A stretch of 64,000 nt of DNA from DASXHZ01 sp036488085 (GTDB lineage Bacteria > Acidobacteriota > Thermoanaerobaculia > Gp7-AA8): assembly GCA_036488085.1 (NCBI GenBank), contig DASXHZ010000029.1:1-64000 (forward strand), written 5' to 3'. Below, piece after piece: positions 6,320 to 14,675 of this stretch. Under the pieces are notes generated by a model. It saw only the letters and a program-made list of their open reading frames with translations. It did no database searches and was not told the DNA's origin. Both the position numbers and the translations under genes were made by a program. Numbering within the stretch: position 1 is the first letter of the stretch; the number at the start of each line of letters is the position of its first letter.

Positions 6320-7060
6320 CTACCGCGCCACGGCAGCTACCGGCGCGGCGGCGGCGATCTTCTTGGAGTCGATCGCTTTGCGGATGTGGGTCGCGATACG
6401 GTTGATGTACGTCAGTGTCTCGCGGAACGGCGGGACGCCGTTGTACTTCCAGACGTTCCCCTCGCCGGCGTTGTACGCGGCGACGGCGAGGTCGGCGTTG
6501 CCGTTGAAGGTCTGGAGGAGCCAGCGGAGGTAGCGGGTGCCGGCATAGATGTTCGCGACCGGATCGAATGAGTTCGTGACGCCGAAACGCTCGGCGGTCG
6601 CGGGCATGAGCTGCATGAGGCCGCGCGCGCCTTTGTTCGAGGTCTCGCGCGGGTTGAAGTCGGACTCCGCCTTGATCACCGCCGACACCAGCGCGGCGTC
6701 GACGTCGAACTTCTTCGCCGCTTCGACGATGGTGGCGTTGAACTTCGTGTTGAACAGCGGCGTGCTCGCCTCGTTGTAACGCCACGAGCGCTCCGGAAAC
6801 ACGCCGTGGTGCTCCTCGACGATCTTCTTGACCTCCGCCACGACCTCGGGCGTCGTCACCTCGTCGTCGATGACGCGGTCGATGCGGTTCAGCGGCACCG
6901 TCACGACGCCGCCGCCTTTCAGCGTCAACTGCATGCTCTCCTCGACGGCCTTGAACTTGTCGACTTTCATCGACCGGCCGTCCGTGAAGACCGCAATGCT
7001 CGCGCTCGCAGGCATAGCGGCCGCGGAGAGAAGCGTGGCGAGCAGGACGTTACGGAGCAT
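6320..7060 (-). CDS. Lytic transglycosylase, SLT domain
   Basis: 246 residues. A signal peptide (to about ASA, residue 20) leads to a short DUF-like beta region (ITVFTDGRSMKVDKF-type, with GGGVVTVPLNRIDRV) and then a soluble lytic transglycosylase domain from about residue 115. The catalytic Glu is Glu132 in IKAESDFNP; GLMQLMPATA and AAYNAGEGNV are the other family motifs. The enzyme cleaves peptidoglycan glycan strands in the periplasm to 1,6-anhydroMurNAc ends. The N-terminal segment resembles domains found in other Acidobacteria-type transglycosylases. Its stop lies 10 bp from the amidohydrolase stop (convergent). Confidence 0.92.
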   Translation of the reverse strand: MLRNVLLATLLSAAAMPASASIAVFTDGRSMKVDKFKAVEESMQLTLKGGGVVTVPLNRIDRVIDDEVTTPEVVAEVKKIVEEHHGVFPERSWRYNEASTPLFNTKFNATIVEAAKKFDVDAALVSAVIKAESDFNPRETSNKGARGLMQLMPATAERFGVTNSFDPVANIYAGTRYLRWLLQTFNGNADLAVAAYNAGEGNVWKYNGVPPFRETLTYINRIATHIRKAIDSKKIAAAAPVAAVAR

Positions 7061-7089
7061 TCAGTTTGAAAACGATTGGTGCACGGCCG

Positions 7090-8019
7090 TTATGCCCTCG
7101 GGTGGAACGTTTCGTACATCTTCTGGAGGCGGGCTCGAGAGACATGAGTGTAGATCTGGGTGGTGGAGATGTCGGCGTGCCCGAGCATCATCTGCACACT
7201 GCGGAGGTCGGCACCGTTCTCGAGCAGGTGCGTAGCGAATGAATGCCGCAGGACGTGCGGCGAGATGTGCGTCTTGATCCCTGCCGCGCGTGCATATTTG
7301 CCGATCTTCACCCAGAAGGCCTGGCGCGTCATCGGACGGCTGCGGATGGTCAGGAACAGGTGCGGGTCGTTGAACTTGTCGTGATGCGGCCGCGCCAGCT
7401 CCATGTAATGCGTGATCGCGTCGCGGGCGGCATCGCCGAACGGAACGATCCGCTCCTTCGATCCCTTGCCCATCGTCCGGAGGTAACCGGCGTCCATCAC
7501 GACGTCGTCGATGCGAACGCGAACCAGCTCCGAGACGCGGAGGCCGGTGGCGTACAGCAGCTCGAGCATCGCGCGGTCGCGGATGCCTTCGTTCGTGTCG
7601 AGCGGCGGCGCGGCAAGCAGCGCCTCGACTTCATCCGGCTGCAGCGACTTCGGGAGCGTCGACCAGAGCTTGGGGTTCTCGAGGTTCTCGGTCGGGTCGA
7701 CGCGCAGGTGCCGCTCCGCGACGAGGAAACGATACATCCCGCGGATCGCGGCAAGCGCGCGCGCCACGCTGCGAGCCGAGATGCCGGCCGCGCGAAGCGC
7801 CTGGAAGTACTTCACGATGTTGATCCGCTCGACGCGATCGAGCTCCAGCCCCTGGTCGGCGAGCCAGTGGCCGAAGTGGCGGAGGTCGATGCGATACGCG
7901 GAGAGCGAGTTCTTCGCGAGCCCTTTTTCGACCGCGAGGTAGTCGAGAAAGATCGGCAGGTACGTGACGAAGTACGGTGTCTTTTCCGGTTTCTCGGGAT
8001 CGATGTGTCGGGTCTTCAT
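7090..8019 (-). CDS. xerD: Site-specific tyrosine recombinase XerD/XerC
   Basis: 309 residues, the usual Xer length. An N-terminal SAM-like core-binding domain (about 15-105) precedes the catalytic domain with all six residues: Arg161 (TGLRVSEL), Lys185 (GKGSKER), His255 and Arg258 (HVLRHS), His281 (LGHAD) and Tyr290 (QIYTHV). It resolves chromosome dimers at dif together with a partner recombinase and FtsK. No phage or integron context is present, which favours a housekeeping Xer; whether it is XerC or XerD is not certain. The start at 8019 (MKTRHID) is chosen over an upstream ATG at 8055 that lies in a repeat. Confidence 0.9.
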   Translation of the reverse strand: MKTRHIDPEKPEKTPYFVTYLPIFLDYLAVEKGLAKNSLSAYRIDLRHFGHWLADQGLELDRVERINIVKYFQALRAAGISARSVARALAAIRGMYRFLVAERHLRVDPTENLENPKLWSTLPKSLQPDEVEALLAAPPLDTNEGIRDRAMLELLYATGLRVSELVRVRIDDVVMDAGYLRTMGKGSKERIVPFGDAARDAITHYMELARPHHDKFNDPHLFLTIRSRPMTRQAFWVKIGKYARAAGIKTHISPHVLRHSFATHLLENGADLRSVQMMLGHADISTTQIYTHVSRARLQKMYETFHPRA

Positions 8020-8038
8020 CGCGTCATTGAGTCTATGC

Positions 8039-8132
8039 TGAGCGCAGCGAAGCATCTCCGGTTACACCGGCAGCGCTCGAACGATCTTTACGCCGCGGTG
8101 TCACCGGAGATCCTTCGTCGCTTCGCTCCTCA
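8039..8132. repeat. Long imperfect inverted repeat between xerD and lipA
   Basis: The left arm (8039-8070) and right arm (8096-8132) are near reverse complements: ATCTCCGGTTACACC pairs with GGTGTCACCGGAGAT (14 of 15), and GAGCGCAGCGAAG pairs imperfectly with CTTCGTCGCTTCGCTC. The arms fill the gap between the two genes. It looks like a dispersed palindromic element or a large hairpin in the lipA-xerD transcript. Confidence 0.6.
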
Positions 8133-8996
8133 GGATAGACTTGAAATCCCCACGACATCGGCCATGTACGAGCTCCGTACGAATGGTCCTGAAAAAACAA
8201 CGCGATACCCCATCTCTTCGCCCAACACCCTGTACTCGTCGAACACCGCCGGATGGATGTACTCGACGACGTCGAGCTTCTCGCGCTTCGGTTGCAAATA
8301 CTGGCCGATGGTCAGGATCTCGACGCCGGCGCCGTGCAGGCGCTGCATCGAGTCGATGACCTCTTCGCGTCTCTCGCCGAGTCCCAACATCAGTCCCGAC
8401 TTTGTGACGATGGCGGGATCGATTCGTTTCGCGTGCATGAGGACGTCGAGCGAGCGCTCGAACCTTGCGCCGGGGCGGACATAGTCGTAGAGCCGCGGCA
8501 CGGTCTCGACGTTGTGGTTGAAGTAATCGGGCTGCGCCTCGACGACCGTGCGTACGGCGTCGGAGTTGCCGCGGAAGTCGGGCGTCAGCACCTCGACGAC
8601 GCAGCCGGGAACGTGCTCGCGGAGGGCGTGGATCGTCTCGGCGAACTGCTGGGCGCCGCCGTCGTCGAGATCGTCGCGCGTGACGGAGGTCACGACCACG
8701 TGGCGCAGGCGCATCCGCTTCGCCGCGTCGGCGACGCCGTACGGCTCATCGGGCGAAGGCGCGGCGTACGGGCGGCCGGTGGTCACGTTGCAGAAGCCGC
8801 AGCTCCGGGTGCAGACGTCGCCGAGGATCATGAACGTGGCGGTGCCGCGGGAGAAACACTCCGTGCGGTTGGGGCAGGCGAGCGACTCACAGACCGAGTG
8901 GAGGTCGCGTTCGCGGAGGAGGGACTTGATCTCGTGGAGCCCGCGGAGGTTCAGCTTCTTCTCGCGGATCCACTCAGGAAGCCTGGCGGCAGACAT
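8130..8996 (-). CDS. lipA: Lipoyl synthase
   Basis: 288 residues. Radical SAM enzyme that inserts two sulfur atoms into octanoyl-lipoyl domains. Both iron-sulfur clusters are visible: the auxiliary cluster ligands Cys36, Cys41 and Cys47 in CESLACPNRTEC, and the radical SAM cluster Cys62, Cys66 and Cys69 in CTRSCGFC. The C-terminal RSSYMAD supplies the conserved Arg-Ser-Ser whose Ser ligates the auxiliary cluster. No lipB is seen in the window. The end overlaps the right arm of the inverted repeat by 3 bp. Confidence 0.96.
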   Translation of the reverse strand: MSAARLPEWIREKKLNLRGLHEIKSLLRERDLHSVCESLACPNRTECFSRGTATFMILGDVCTRSCGFCNVTTGRPYAAPSPDEPYGVADAAKRMRLRHVVVTSVTRDDLDDGGAQQFAETIHALREHVPGCVVEVLTPDFRGNSDAVRTVVEAQPDYFNHNVETVPRLYDYVRPGARFERSLDVLMHAKRIDPAIVTKSGLMLGLGERREEVIDSMQRLHGAGVEILTIGQYLQPKREKLDVVEYIHPAVFDEYRVLGEEMGYRVVFSGPFVRSSYMADVVGISSLS

Positions 8997-9010
8997 CGAT
9001 TCGAAGGTAC

Positions 9011-9044
9011 CACAAACAAAAACGCCGGCCCGTGGGCCGGCGTT
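9011..9044 (-). terminator. Rho-independent terminator of carD
   Basis: On the minus strand an 11-bp GC-rich stem AACGCCGGCCC / GGGCCGGCGTT (9021-9031 with 9034-9044) is followed by TTTTTGTTTGTG. It lies 25 bp downstream of the carD stop and just upstream of lipA, so it separates the two transcripts. Confidence 0.85.
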
Positions 9045-9068
9045 CGGTGGAACTGGGGACGACGCCGC

Positions 9069-9569
9069 TCAGTGTCCGAGCGACTTGTCGATCGACTTCT
9101 CGATGAGCCTTTCGGCTTCCTGCTCGTTCATGCCCTTGACGATGGCGACTTCCGAAACGATCAGGTACTTCGCGCGGTCGTACATCTTCTTCTCGCGGAA
9201 GGAGAGGCTCTTGCGGCGCTGGACCTCGCTGAGGTTCTTGAGAACGTCGGCGACGTCCTCGAGACGGCCGGTCTTCATCTTCTCGAGGTTCTCGCGATAG
9301 CGGCCCTTCCAGTCGGTGGGCGACTTGGTGGGCTTCGATTCGAGAAGGCTGATCAGTCCCTTGATCTCCTTCTGCTGATAGAGCCGGCGCAGGCCGACGC
9401 GCTCGGTGTTCCGGATCGGGACCATCAGGCGAGAATTATTTTGAAGCAACCTGAGATGGTAGTAGCTGTCTCCCGGCTCGAGAATCGGCGACTCGCCGAT
9501 CTGCTCGACGACCGTGACTCCATGGTTCGGATAAACGAGCTTCTCCCCGACCTTGAAACTCAGTTTCAT
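9069..9569 (-). CDS. carD: CarD-family transcriptional regulator
   Basis: 166 residues. The N-terminal RNA-polymerase-interacting domain (RID, about 1-60) is recognised by FKVGEKLVYPNHGVTVVEQI and YYHLRLLQNNSRLMVPI; the helical DNA-binding domain follows (WKGRYRENLEKM, LSFREKKMYDRAKYLIVSE). It binds the RNA polymerase beta subunit and stabilises open complexes, often at rRNA promoters. The ATG at 9569 is the conventional start, but a GGAG 16 bp upstream is better spaced for a TTG at 9576-9578, three codons earlier. A strong terminator follows. Confidence 0.92.
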   Translation of the reverse strand: MKLSFKVGEKLVYPNHGVTVVEQIGESPILEPGDSYYHLRLLQNNSRLMVPIRNTERVGLRRLYQQKEIKGLISLLESKPTKSPTDWKGRYRENLEKMKTGRLEDVADVLKNLSEVQRRKSLSFREKKMYDRAKYLIVSEVAIVKGMNEQEAERLIEKSIDKSLGH

Positions 9570-9734
9570 TGACGACAAAGTGAGACTCCTTTCGGGACGT
9601 TCGTTGGGGAACAAACGAATGGGTTACTGCGAAGGGACGAGCATTGTACGGCACATCCCGCGATTCGTCAATCGTCCGTCGTCACCGAAACGGCTGAATT
9701 TCCTAGGAAATAGGGCAAAAAACACCGCTGACGC

Positions 9735-10616
9735 CTAGTGTCCGCGCAGCCGCCGGATGAGCTGGTGGAGACGGTCAACTCCTTGACGACGTTCCGTTTC
9801 CGAGCCGGTCAGGAGGTCCTCGATGGCCGTCAATTCGCTCGTCACGTCGGGAGGCACCGTCACTTCTAAAGCCGTGGCGGCAGGACGTGCAAACCCCTGC
9901 ATCGGTTGCAAATCGGAAACGATCCGTTGTGCCATCGCGCGCATCGACCCGGTGTCGTCGTGGTCGAGCGCCTTCAGGATCGACTTCTCACTAGACACGG
10001 CATCGGCATACGGGCTGTCGGGATTGTCGAAGACGCGCGCCTGGATCAGGACCATGTTGATGTTCCCGTAGCCGCTCTTCGCCTCCGACCGCGCGAAGAG
10101 CCGCACCGTCGTATGCCGGCCGATCTCGTCGAGGTCGATCACCTTGCTCCCGCCCGGCTGCAGCCACGCCTTGACATCGATCGTTTTCGTCTTCGTTACG
10201 CTGCTGGAAATCGGGATCGACTCGACCTCGAGGCGATCGACGAAGACCGGCCGGTTCCTGGTGACGACCATCCGCCGGTTCGGCATCTCCAGGAGGACGC
10301 GATAGACGAAGTCGCCCTTCGACTCGACGCGGGTGAGCTTGTCCTCGCCGGTCGGCTCGATGGAGACCAAATTGCCGGTGCGGCTCGCCTCCATCCGTTC
10401 GTACGACGCGAAGTCGTACGTGTCGTCGGGGTGGTGGCCGCGGAGGGCATCGAGGTCTTCGCTAACGAGCCTCCGGAGGATGTCGGCCGGCACATCATGT
10501 CCTCGGCTCATCTCGACGACGCGATCGATGGCCTTCGCGTCGTCGCTGACGCGCGTGACCTGCGCCGTGGTCAATGAGGCTACTGCTGCAATGACTAATG
10601 AGAGTGCGAGCATCAT
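9735..10616 (-). CDS. Secreted protein of unknown function, coupled to deoB
   Basis: 293 residues. A signal peptide (MMLALSLVIAAVASLTTAQ) is the only certain feature. The rest is rich in charged beta-strand-like segments (FVYRVLLEMPNRRMVV, NINMVLIQARVF) and ends in a helical Arg-rich tail (LHQLIRRLRGH). A repeated pattern of D and N residues around FDNPDSPYADA suggests an extracellular protein. Its start codon overlaps the deoB stop (ATGA, with a second ATG adjacent), so it is almost certainly co-translated with deoB. I do not recognise a family. Confidence 0.75.
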   Translation of the reverse strand: MMLALSLVIAAVASLTTAQVTRVSDDAKAIDRVVEMSRGHDVPADILRRLVSEDLDALRGHHPDDTYDFASYERMEASRTGNLVSIEPTGEDKLTRVESKGDFVYRVLLEMPNRRMVVTRNRPVFVDRLEVESIPISSSVTKTKTIDVKAWLQPGGSKVIDLDEIGRHTTVRLFARSEAKSGYGNINMVLIQARVFDNPDSPYADAVSSEKSILKALDHDDTGSMRAMAQRIVSDLQPMQGFARPAATALEVTVPPDVTSELTAIEDLLTGSETERRQGVDRLHQLIRRLRGH

Positions 10617-11785
10617 TTCACTCCAGCTTCCTCGAGAGCGCTCTTGCCGGGGAATCCGTCCTTCGAGATCGCGAGGTAGTCGCAGATCGAAACGCCGAGG
10701 TCCGAGAACGTCGAGCGCGTGCCGAGGGGGCGCGCGCCGCGCACGCGCGGACCGGCGATGAGCATCGGGACGTATTCGCGGGTGTGGTCGGTCGAGACGT
10801 CGCACGGATCGCAGCCGTGGTCGGCGGTGATGAAAAGGAGGTCATCCTCCCGCATCGACGTCAGCAGCGCCGCGAGCTCGCCGTCGAACGTCTCGAGCGC
10901 TTTGGCGTAGCCGCGAGCGTCATTGCGATGGCCGTACTTCGAGTCGAAGTCGACGAGGTTGGTGAAAATGAAGTCGGCATCGCCCTCCAGCAACTCGATC
11001 GTCTTGCGCATGCCGTCCGAGTTCGACTCCGTCCGGATCTCCTGACCGATTCCGACGCGGTCGAAGATGTCAGCGATCTTGCCGAGACCGACGACGCGCT
11101 TTCCTGACTTGTGAGCCCGCTCCAGCACCGTCTCGCCGGTCGGGCGAACGCTGAAATCCTTCCGATTCGCGGTCCGCTTGAACTGTCCCTTCCCTGAACC
11201 GACGAAAGGCCGCGCGATGATGCGGCCGATGTTGTGCTCGCCGCGCATCAACTCGCGCGCGATGGCGCAGATGCGCCACAGCTCTTCGACCGGGATGACC
11301 TCTTCGTGCGCGGCGACCTGGAACACCGAGTCAGCCGAGGTGTATACGATCGGCGAGCCGGTGCGCATGTGCTCCTCACCGAGCTCGTCGAGGATGACCG
11401 TGCCGGACGCCGCCTTGTTGCCGAGCGTCTTCCGTCCGATGCGCCGCTCGTATTCGGCGATCACTTCCGGCGGGAAGCCATTCGGATATGTGCGGAACGG
11501 ATCGGCGACGACGAGGCCCATCATTTCCCAGTGGCCGGTCGTCGTGTCTTTGCCGGCGCTCACCTCGTTCATCCGGCCGAACGCCGACTGCGGCGGGTCG
11601 CTCGACGCCGGCTGTGGGAGCGTGTGGAGCAGGCCGAGACGTGCCAGGGTCGGCAGACTCGGATGCTCGGCGGAGAGAACGTGGCCGAGCGTGTTCGAGC
11701 CCTCGTCGCCAAAGTCTTTCGCGTCGGGAAGCTCGCCGACGCCGAGGGAGTCGCAAACGATCACGATTGCACGCGGTTTCGCCAT
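10613..11785 (-). CDS. deoB: Phosphopentomutase
   Basis: 390 residues, the usual size. Interconverts ribose- or deoxyribose-1-phosphate and the 5-phosphates in nucleoside salvage. Alkaline-phosphatase superfamily motifs are clear: the N-terminal metal Asp in VIVCDSLGVGELPDA, the nucleophile region GKDTTTGHWEMMG with its phosphorylated Thr, and the C-terminal ITADHGCDP and STDHTREYVP metal sites. The start at 11785 (MAKPRAI) follows from the family; the frame is open to 11851. It works with the thymidine phosphorylase encoded at 14676-15989. Confidence 0.95.
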   Translation of the reverse strand: MAKPRAIVIVCDSLGVGELPDAKDFGDEGSNTLGHVLSAEHPSLPTLARLGLLHTLPQPASSDPPQSAFGRMNEVSAGKDTTTGHWEMMGLVVADPFRTYPNGFPPEVIAEYERRIGRKTLGNKAASGTVILDELGEEHMRTGSPIVYTSADSVFQVAAHEEVIPVEELWRICAIARELMRGEHNIGRIIARPFVGSGKGQFKRTANRKDFSVRPTGETVLERAHKSGKRVVGLGKIADIFDRVGIGQEIRTESNSDGMRKTIELLEGDADFIFTNLVDFDSKYGHRNDARGYAKALETFDGELAALLTSMREDDLLFITADHGCDPCDVSTDHTREYVPMLIAGPRVRGARPLGTRSTFSDLGVSICDYLAISKDGFPGKSALEEAGVK

Positions 11786-11811
11786 CGGTCCCAGTTTAAT
11801 AGACTCGCCAA

Positions 11812-13674
11812 ATGCCACGCATTGCTCTCCTCCTCGCCCTCCTCCTCGCATCCTTCGCCGTGTACGCCCAACCGATGTCGCTGACGCTCGACGCCACCGA
11901 CGTAGCGCGCGGGGTTCTTCACGCGCGCGAGACCATCCCCGCAGCCGCTGGAGCGATGACGTTGCTCTATCCGAAGTGGATCCCGGGAGAGCATGGGCCG
12001 ACCGGGCCGATCGCGGGGCTCGTCAACGTGCAGATCAGCGCTAATGGGAAACGGATCGAGTGGCGGCGCGACCCGGTCGAGATGTTCGCGTTCCACTTCG
12101 ACGTGCCGCAGGGCGCCAGCTCGATCGAGGTGACGCTCGACTCGCTCTTGCCGTCGGGCGGCCAATTCAGCGGTGGACGAACCGCCACCGCCGTCCTCGC
12201 GGTGATCAGTTGGAACACCGCCGTCTTGTTCCCGCGGGGACACAGCGCGGACGACATCATGGTCGCGCCATCGCTCCGCATTCCGGCCGGCTTCAAATAC
12301 GCCACGGCGCTGCCGCTCGACCACGCCGCCGGCGACACGCTGACGTTCAAAGAGGCTGCGCTATCGACCCTGATCGACTCGCCGGTGCAACTCGGCGTGC
12401 ATCAGACCATCGTCCATCTGCACGACGCCGACGGCCGGCCGCACGAGATCGACATGGTTGCCGACAGCGACTCCGCCCTGGAGCTGCCGAAGGACTTCAA
12501 CGCGACCTACGACCGTCTCGTCGAACAGGCCGGCCTCCTTTTCGGCGGGCGTCACTACCGCGACTATCACTGGCTGCTCACCCTCAGCGACAACGTGGCG
12601 CACTTCGGCCTCGAGCATCACGAGTCGAGCGACGATCGCGTCGGCGAAAACTCCCTCGAGAGCGCCTCGGGACGGCGCAACATCGCCGGCCTGCTTGCAC
12701 ACGAGTATGTGCACTCCTGGAATGGCAAGTACCGCAGGCCGGCAGGCCTCATCAGCCCCGACTACACGAAACCGATGGAGGGCGAGCTGCTCTGGGTGTA
12801 CGAAGGGCTCACTGAATACTGGAGCTACATCCTGCCGCCGCGTTTCGGCGCATGGACTCCGGAGCAGGCGCGCGAGCACATCGCCATGACGGCTTCCGAC
12901 CTCGAGAGTGAAGGCGGACGAACGTGGCGGCCGCTCGCCGACACCGCCGTCGAGGCGCAGGTCCTCTATGAGGCCGGCGGCGACTGGTGGGCGACGCGCC
13001 GCGGCACCGACTTCTATGCGGAGTCGTTCTTCGTCTGGCTCGACGCCGACACGCTCATCCGTCAGTTGAGCGGCGACAAGAAGTCGCTCGACGATTTCTG
13101 CCGCGCCTTCTACGGCACCCTCACCGGTCCGATGGTGAAGCCGTACACGTTCGACGACCTCGTGGCGGCGATGAATGCGGTGCAGCCGTACGACTGGCGG
13201 ACGTTCTTCAACACGCACCTCAACTCCGTCGATCCGCACCTCACGATGACCGGACTGCAACGCGCCGGGTGGAAGCTCGTCTTCGACGACAAGGCTCCCA
13301 AGCGCGACGAAGAGACGCGATCGCGCGACCGCGGCGCCCTCAATTTCCGGACCGGCGTCGGCCTCATGCTCGCAGAGAACGGCTCCGTCCGCGACGTGAC
13401 GCCCGGCGGCCCCGCCATGCACGCCGGCATCTCTCCCGGCTTCCGTATCGTCTCCGTGAACGGACGAAAGTTCAGCGCCGACGCTATCCGCGAGGGACTG
13501 CGCGGTTCGACGACCTCCACGCAGCCGATCGAGATCATTGCGGAGAACGGCGACTTCGTCGGCGTGTACCACGTCGACTACCACGGCGGCCTCCGCTACC
13601 CGCACCTCGTGCGCGACGAGTCGAAGAAGGATGTACTGAGCGTCATCATGACGCCGTTGAAAGAGAGGCCGTGA
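11812..13674 (+). CDS. M61-family metallopeptidase with PDZ domain
   Basis: 620 residues. A signal peptide (ends VYA, about residue 20) precedes an N-terminal beta-sandwich, a thermolysin-like gluzincin domain and a C-terminal PDZ domain (about 515-600, TGVGLMLAENGSVRDV and AGISPGFRIVSVNG). The zinc site is HEYVH at 297-301, with the third ligand Glu in the YEGLTEYW segment. Family members are periplasmic or outer-membrane aminopeptidases that prefer N-terminal Gly or Ala. It starts 26 bp from the deoB start (divergent), so the two promoters must share this gap. Length and domain order are normal. Confidence 0.93.
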   Translation: MPRIALLLALLLASFAVYAQPMSLTLDATDVARGVLHARETIPAAAGAMTLLYPKWIPGEHGPTGPIAGLVNVQISANGKRIEWRRDPVEMFAFHFDVPQGASSIEVTLDSLLPSGGQFSGGRTATAVLAVISWNTAVLFPRGHSADDIMVAPSLRIPAGFKYATALPLDHAAGDTLTFKEAALSTLIDSPVQLGVHQTIVHLHDADGRPHEIDMVADSDSALELPKDFNATYDRLVEQAGLLFGGRHYRDYHWLLTLSDNVAHFGLEHHESSDDRVGENSLESASGRRNIAGLLAHEYVHSWNGKYRRPAGLISPDYTKPMEGELLWVYEGLTEYWSYILPPRFGAWTPEQAREHIAMTASDLESEGGRTWRPLADTAVEAQVLYEAGGDWWATRRGTDFYAESFFVWLDADTLIRQLSGDKKSLDDFCRAFYGTLTGPMVKPYTFDDLVAAMNAVQPYDWRTFFNTHLNSVDPHLTMTGLQRAGWKLVFDDKAPKRDEETRSRDRGALNFRTGVGLMLAENGSVRDVTPGGPAMHAGISPGFRIVSVNGRKFSADAIREGLRGSTTSTQPIEIIAENGDFVGVYHVDYHGGLRYPHLVRDESKKDVLSVIMTPLKERP

Positions 13675-13690
13675 TGCGTCATGCGGAGCC

Positions 13691-13774
13691 GTTATTCGTT
13701 ACTCGTTATTCGTTACTCGGATGACGGGTAACGGATAACGGATAACGGATAACGGATAACGGATAACGGATAAC
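13691..13774. repeat. Inverted heptamer arrays, locus 1 (GGATAAC family)
   Basis: Four heptamers GTTATTC/GTTACTC (13691-13718) face one GGATGAC and then seven tandem heptamers, one GGGTAAC and six perfect GGATAAC (13726-13774). The arms can pair as a long imperfect hairpin between the convergent M61 and EamA genes. It may serve as a bidirectional terminator, but it lacks a T-run. Confidence 0.85.
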
Positions 13775-13779
13775 GTCGT

Positions 13780-14610
13780 TCAGCCCTTCAACGCGATCAG
13801 CGCGATGCCTGCGGCGATGCCGCAGGCACCCACGACGCGCACCGGCGTGATCGTCTCGCCGAAGAATCCGATCCCGACGGCGGCTGCGACGAGGACGCTC
13901 ATCTCGCGTAGCGAGCCGGCGTAGCTTGCGGGCATCCCGAGGCGCATGGCGGTGAGCACGAGGGCATAGGCGAGCGGCATCATCACCGCCGCGACCAACA
14001 CGCGTGGCAGACTCTGTGTGAGCCGGCCCCACACATGAGTCCGACCGGCGAGCACGATCGGCGTGTAGATCAGGGCCGTCACCACGAGCACCAGGTAGAT
14101 GTAGACCAGCGGCTGCACGAACCGGATGCCGATCTTGTCGACGGTCGTATACGTCGCCGTCATCAGGCCGGACAGCAGCGACCACCAGAGCGCGGGGCCG
14201 GACGGCAGGCCGCCGCCGAGGGCCGCGTAGATCCCAATCGCGATCAGGACGATTCCCGCGATCCCGTACGCCGTCGGACGTTCGGCGAGAAACGCGATCG
14301 ACGCGACGAGGAGGAAGAGCGGCGCCGAGCCGCGCGCGACCGGATAGACGACCGACAGGTTTCCGAGCGAGTAGGCGCGGCTGATCGCGAGCAGATAAAC
14401 GGTCTCGATCGCCCCGCTGGCGACGATGATCTCCCAGGCGACGCGCGTACGCGGCACCTCGATCATCAGGAGCGGCGAATAGATCACCGCATTGCCGAGG
14501 AGCATCCACCAGACGAACCTGTTGCGATCGTCCGCGCGCTTGATCGCGGCGTGCGGGATCACGTGCACGAACGCCGCGATGACGATCAGCGCGAACGGTA
14601 GTGGAGACAT
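13780..14610 (-). CDS. EamA/DMT-superfamily transporter
   Basis: 276 residues with about ten hydrophobic helices in two five-helix halves, the layout of drug/metabolite transporters. LAISRAYSLGNLSVVYPVARGSAP is the typical helix 3-4 segment, and the second half repeats the pattern in VLTAMRLGMPASYAGSLREMS. Likely an inner-membrane exporter of amino acids or another small metabolite. Substrate unknown. Heptamer arrays flank the gene on both sides. Confidence 0.88.
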   Translation of the reverse strand: MSPLPFALIVIAAFVHVIPHAAIKRADDRNRFVWWMLLGNAVIYSPLLMIEVPRTRVAWEIIVASGAIETVYLLAISRAYSLGNLSVVYPVARGSAPLFLLVASIAFLAERPTAYGIAGIVLIAIGIYAALGGGLPSGPALWWSLLSGLMTATYTTVDKIGIRFVQPLVYIYLVLVVTALIYTPIVLAGRTHVWGRLTQSLPRVLVAAVMMPLAYALVLTAMRLGMPASYAGSLREMSVLVAAAVGIGFFGETITPVRVVGACGIAAGIALIALKG

Positions 14611-14613
14611 GGC

Positions 14614-14673
14614 GTTATCCGTTACCCGTTATCCGGTTAGCCCTCATAACGGATAACGGATAACGGGTAACGG
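14614..14673. repeat. Inverted heptamer arrays, locus 2
   Basis: Three heptamers GTTATCC, GTTACCC, GTTATCC (14614-14634) face GGATAAC, GGATAAC, GGGTAAC (14651-14671). Bases 14619-14635 and 14657-14673 are perfect 17-bp reverse complements, so a strong hairpin can form between deoA and the EamA gene. Confidence 0.9.
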
Positions 14674-14675
14674 CC

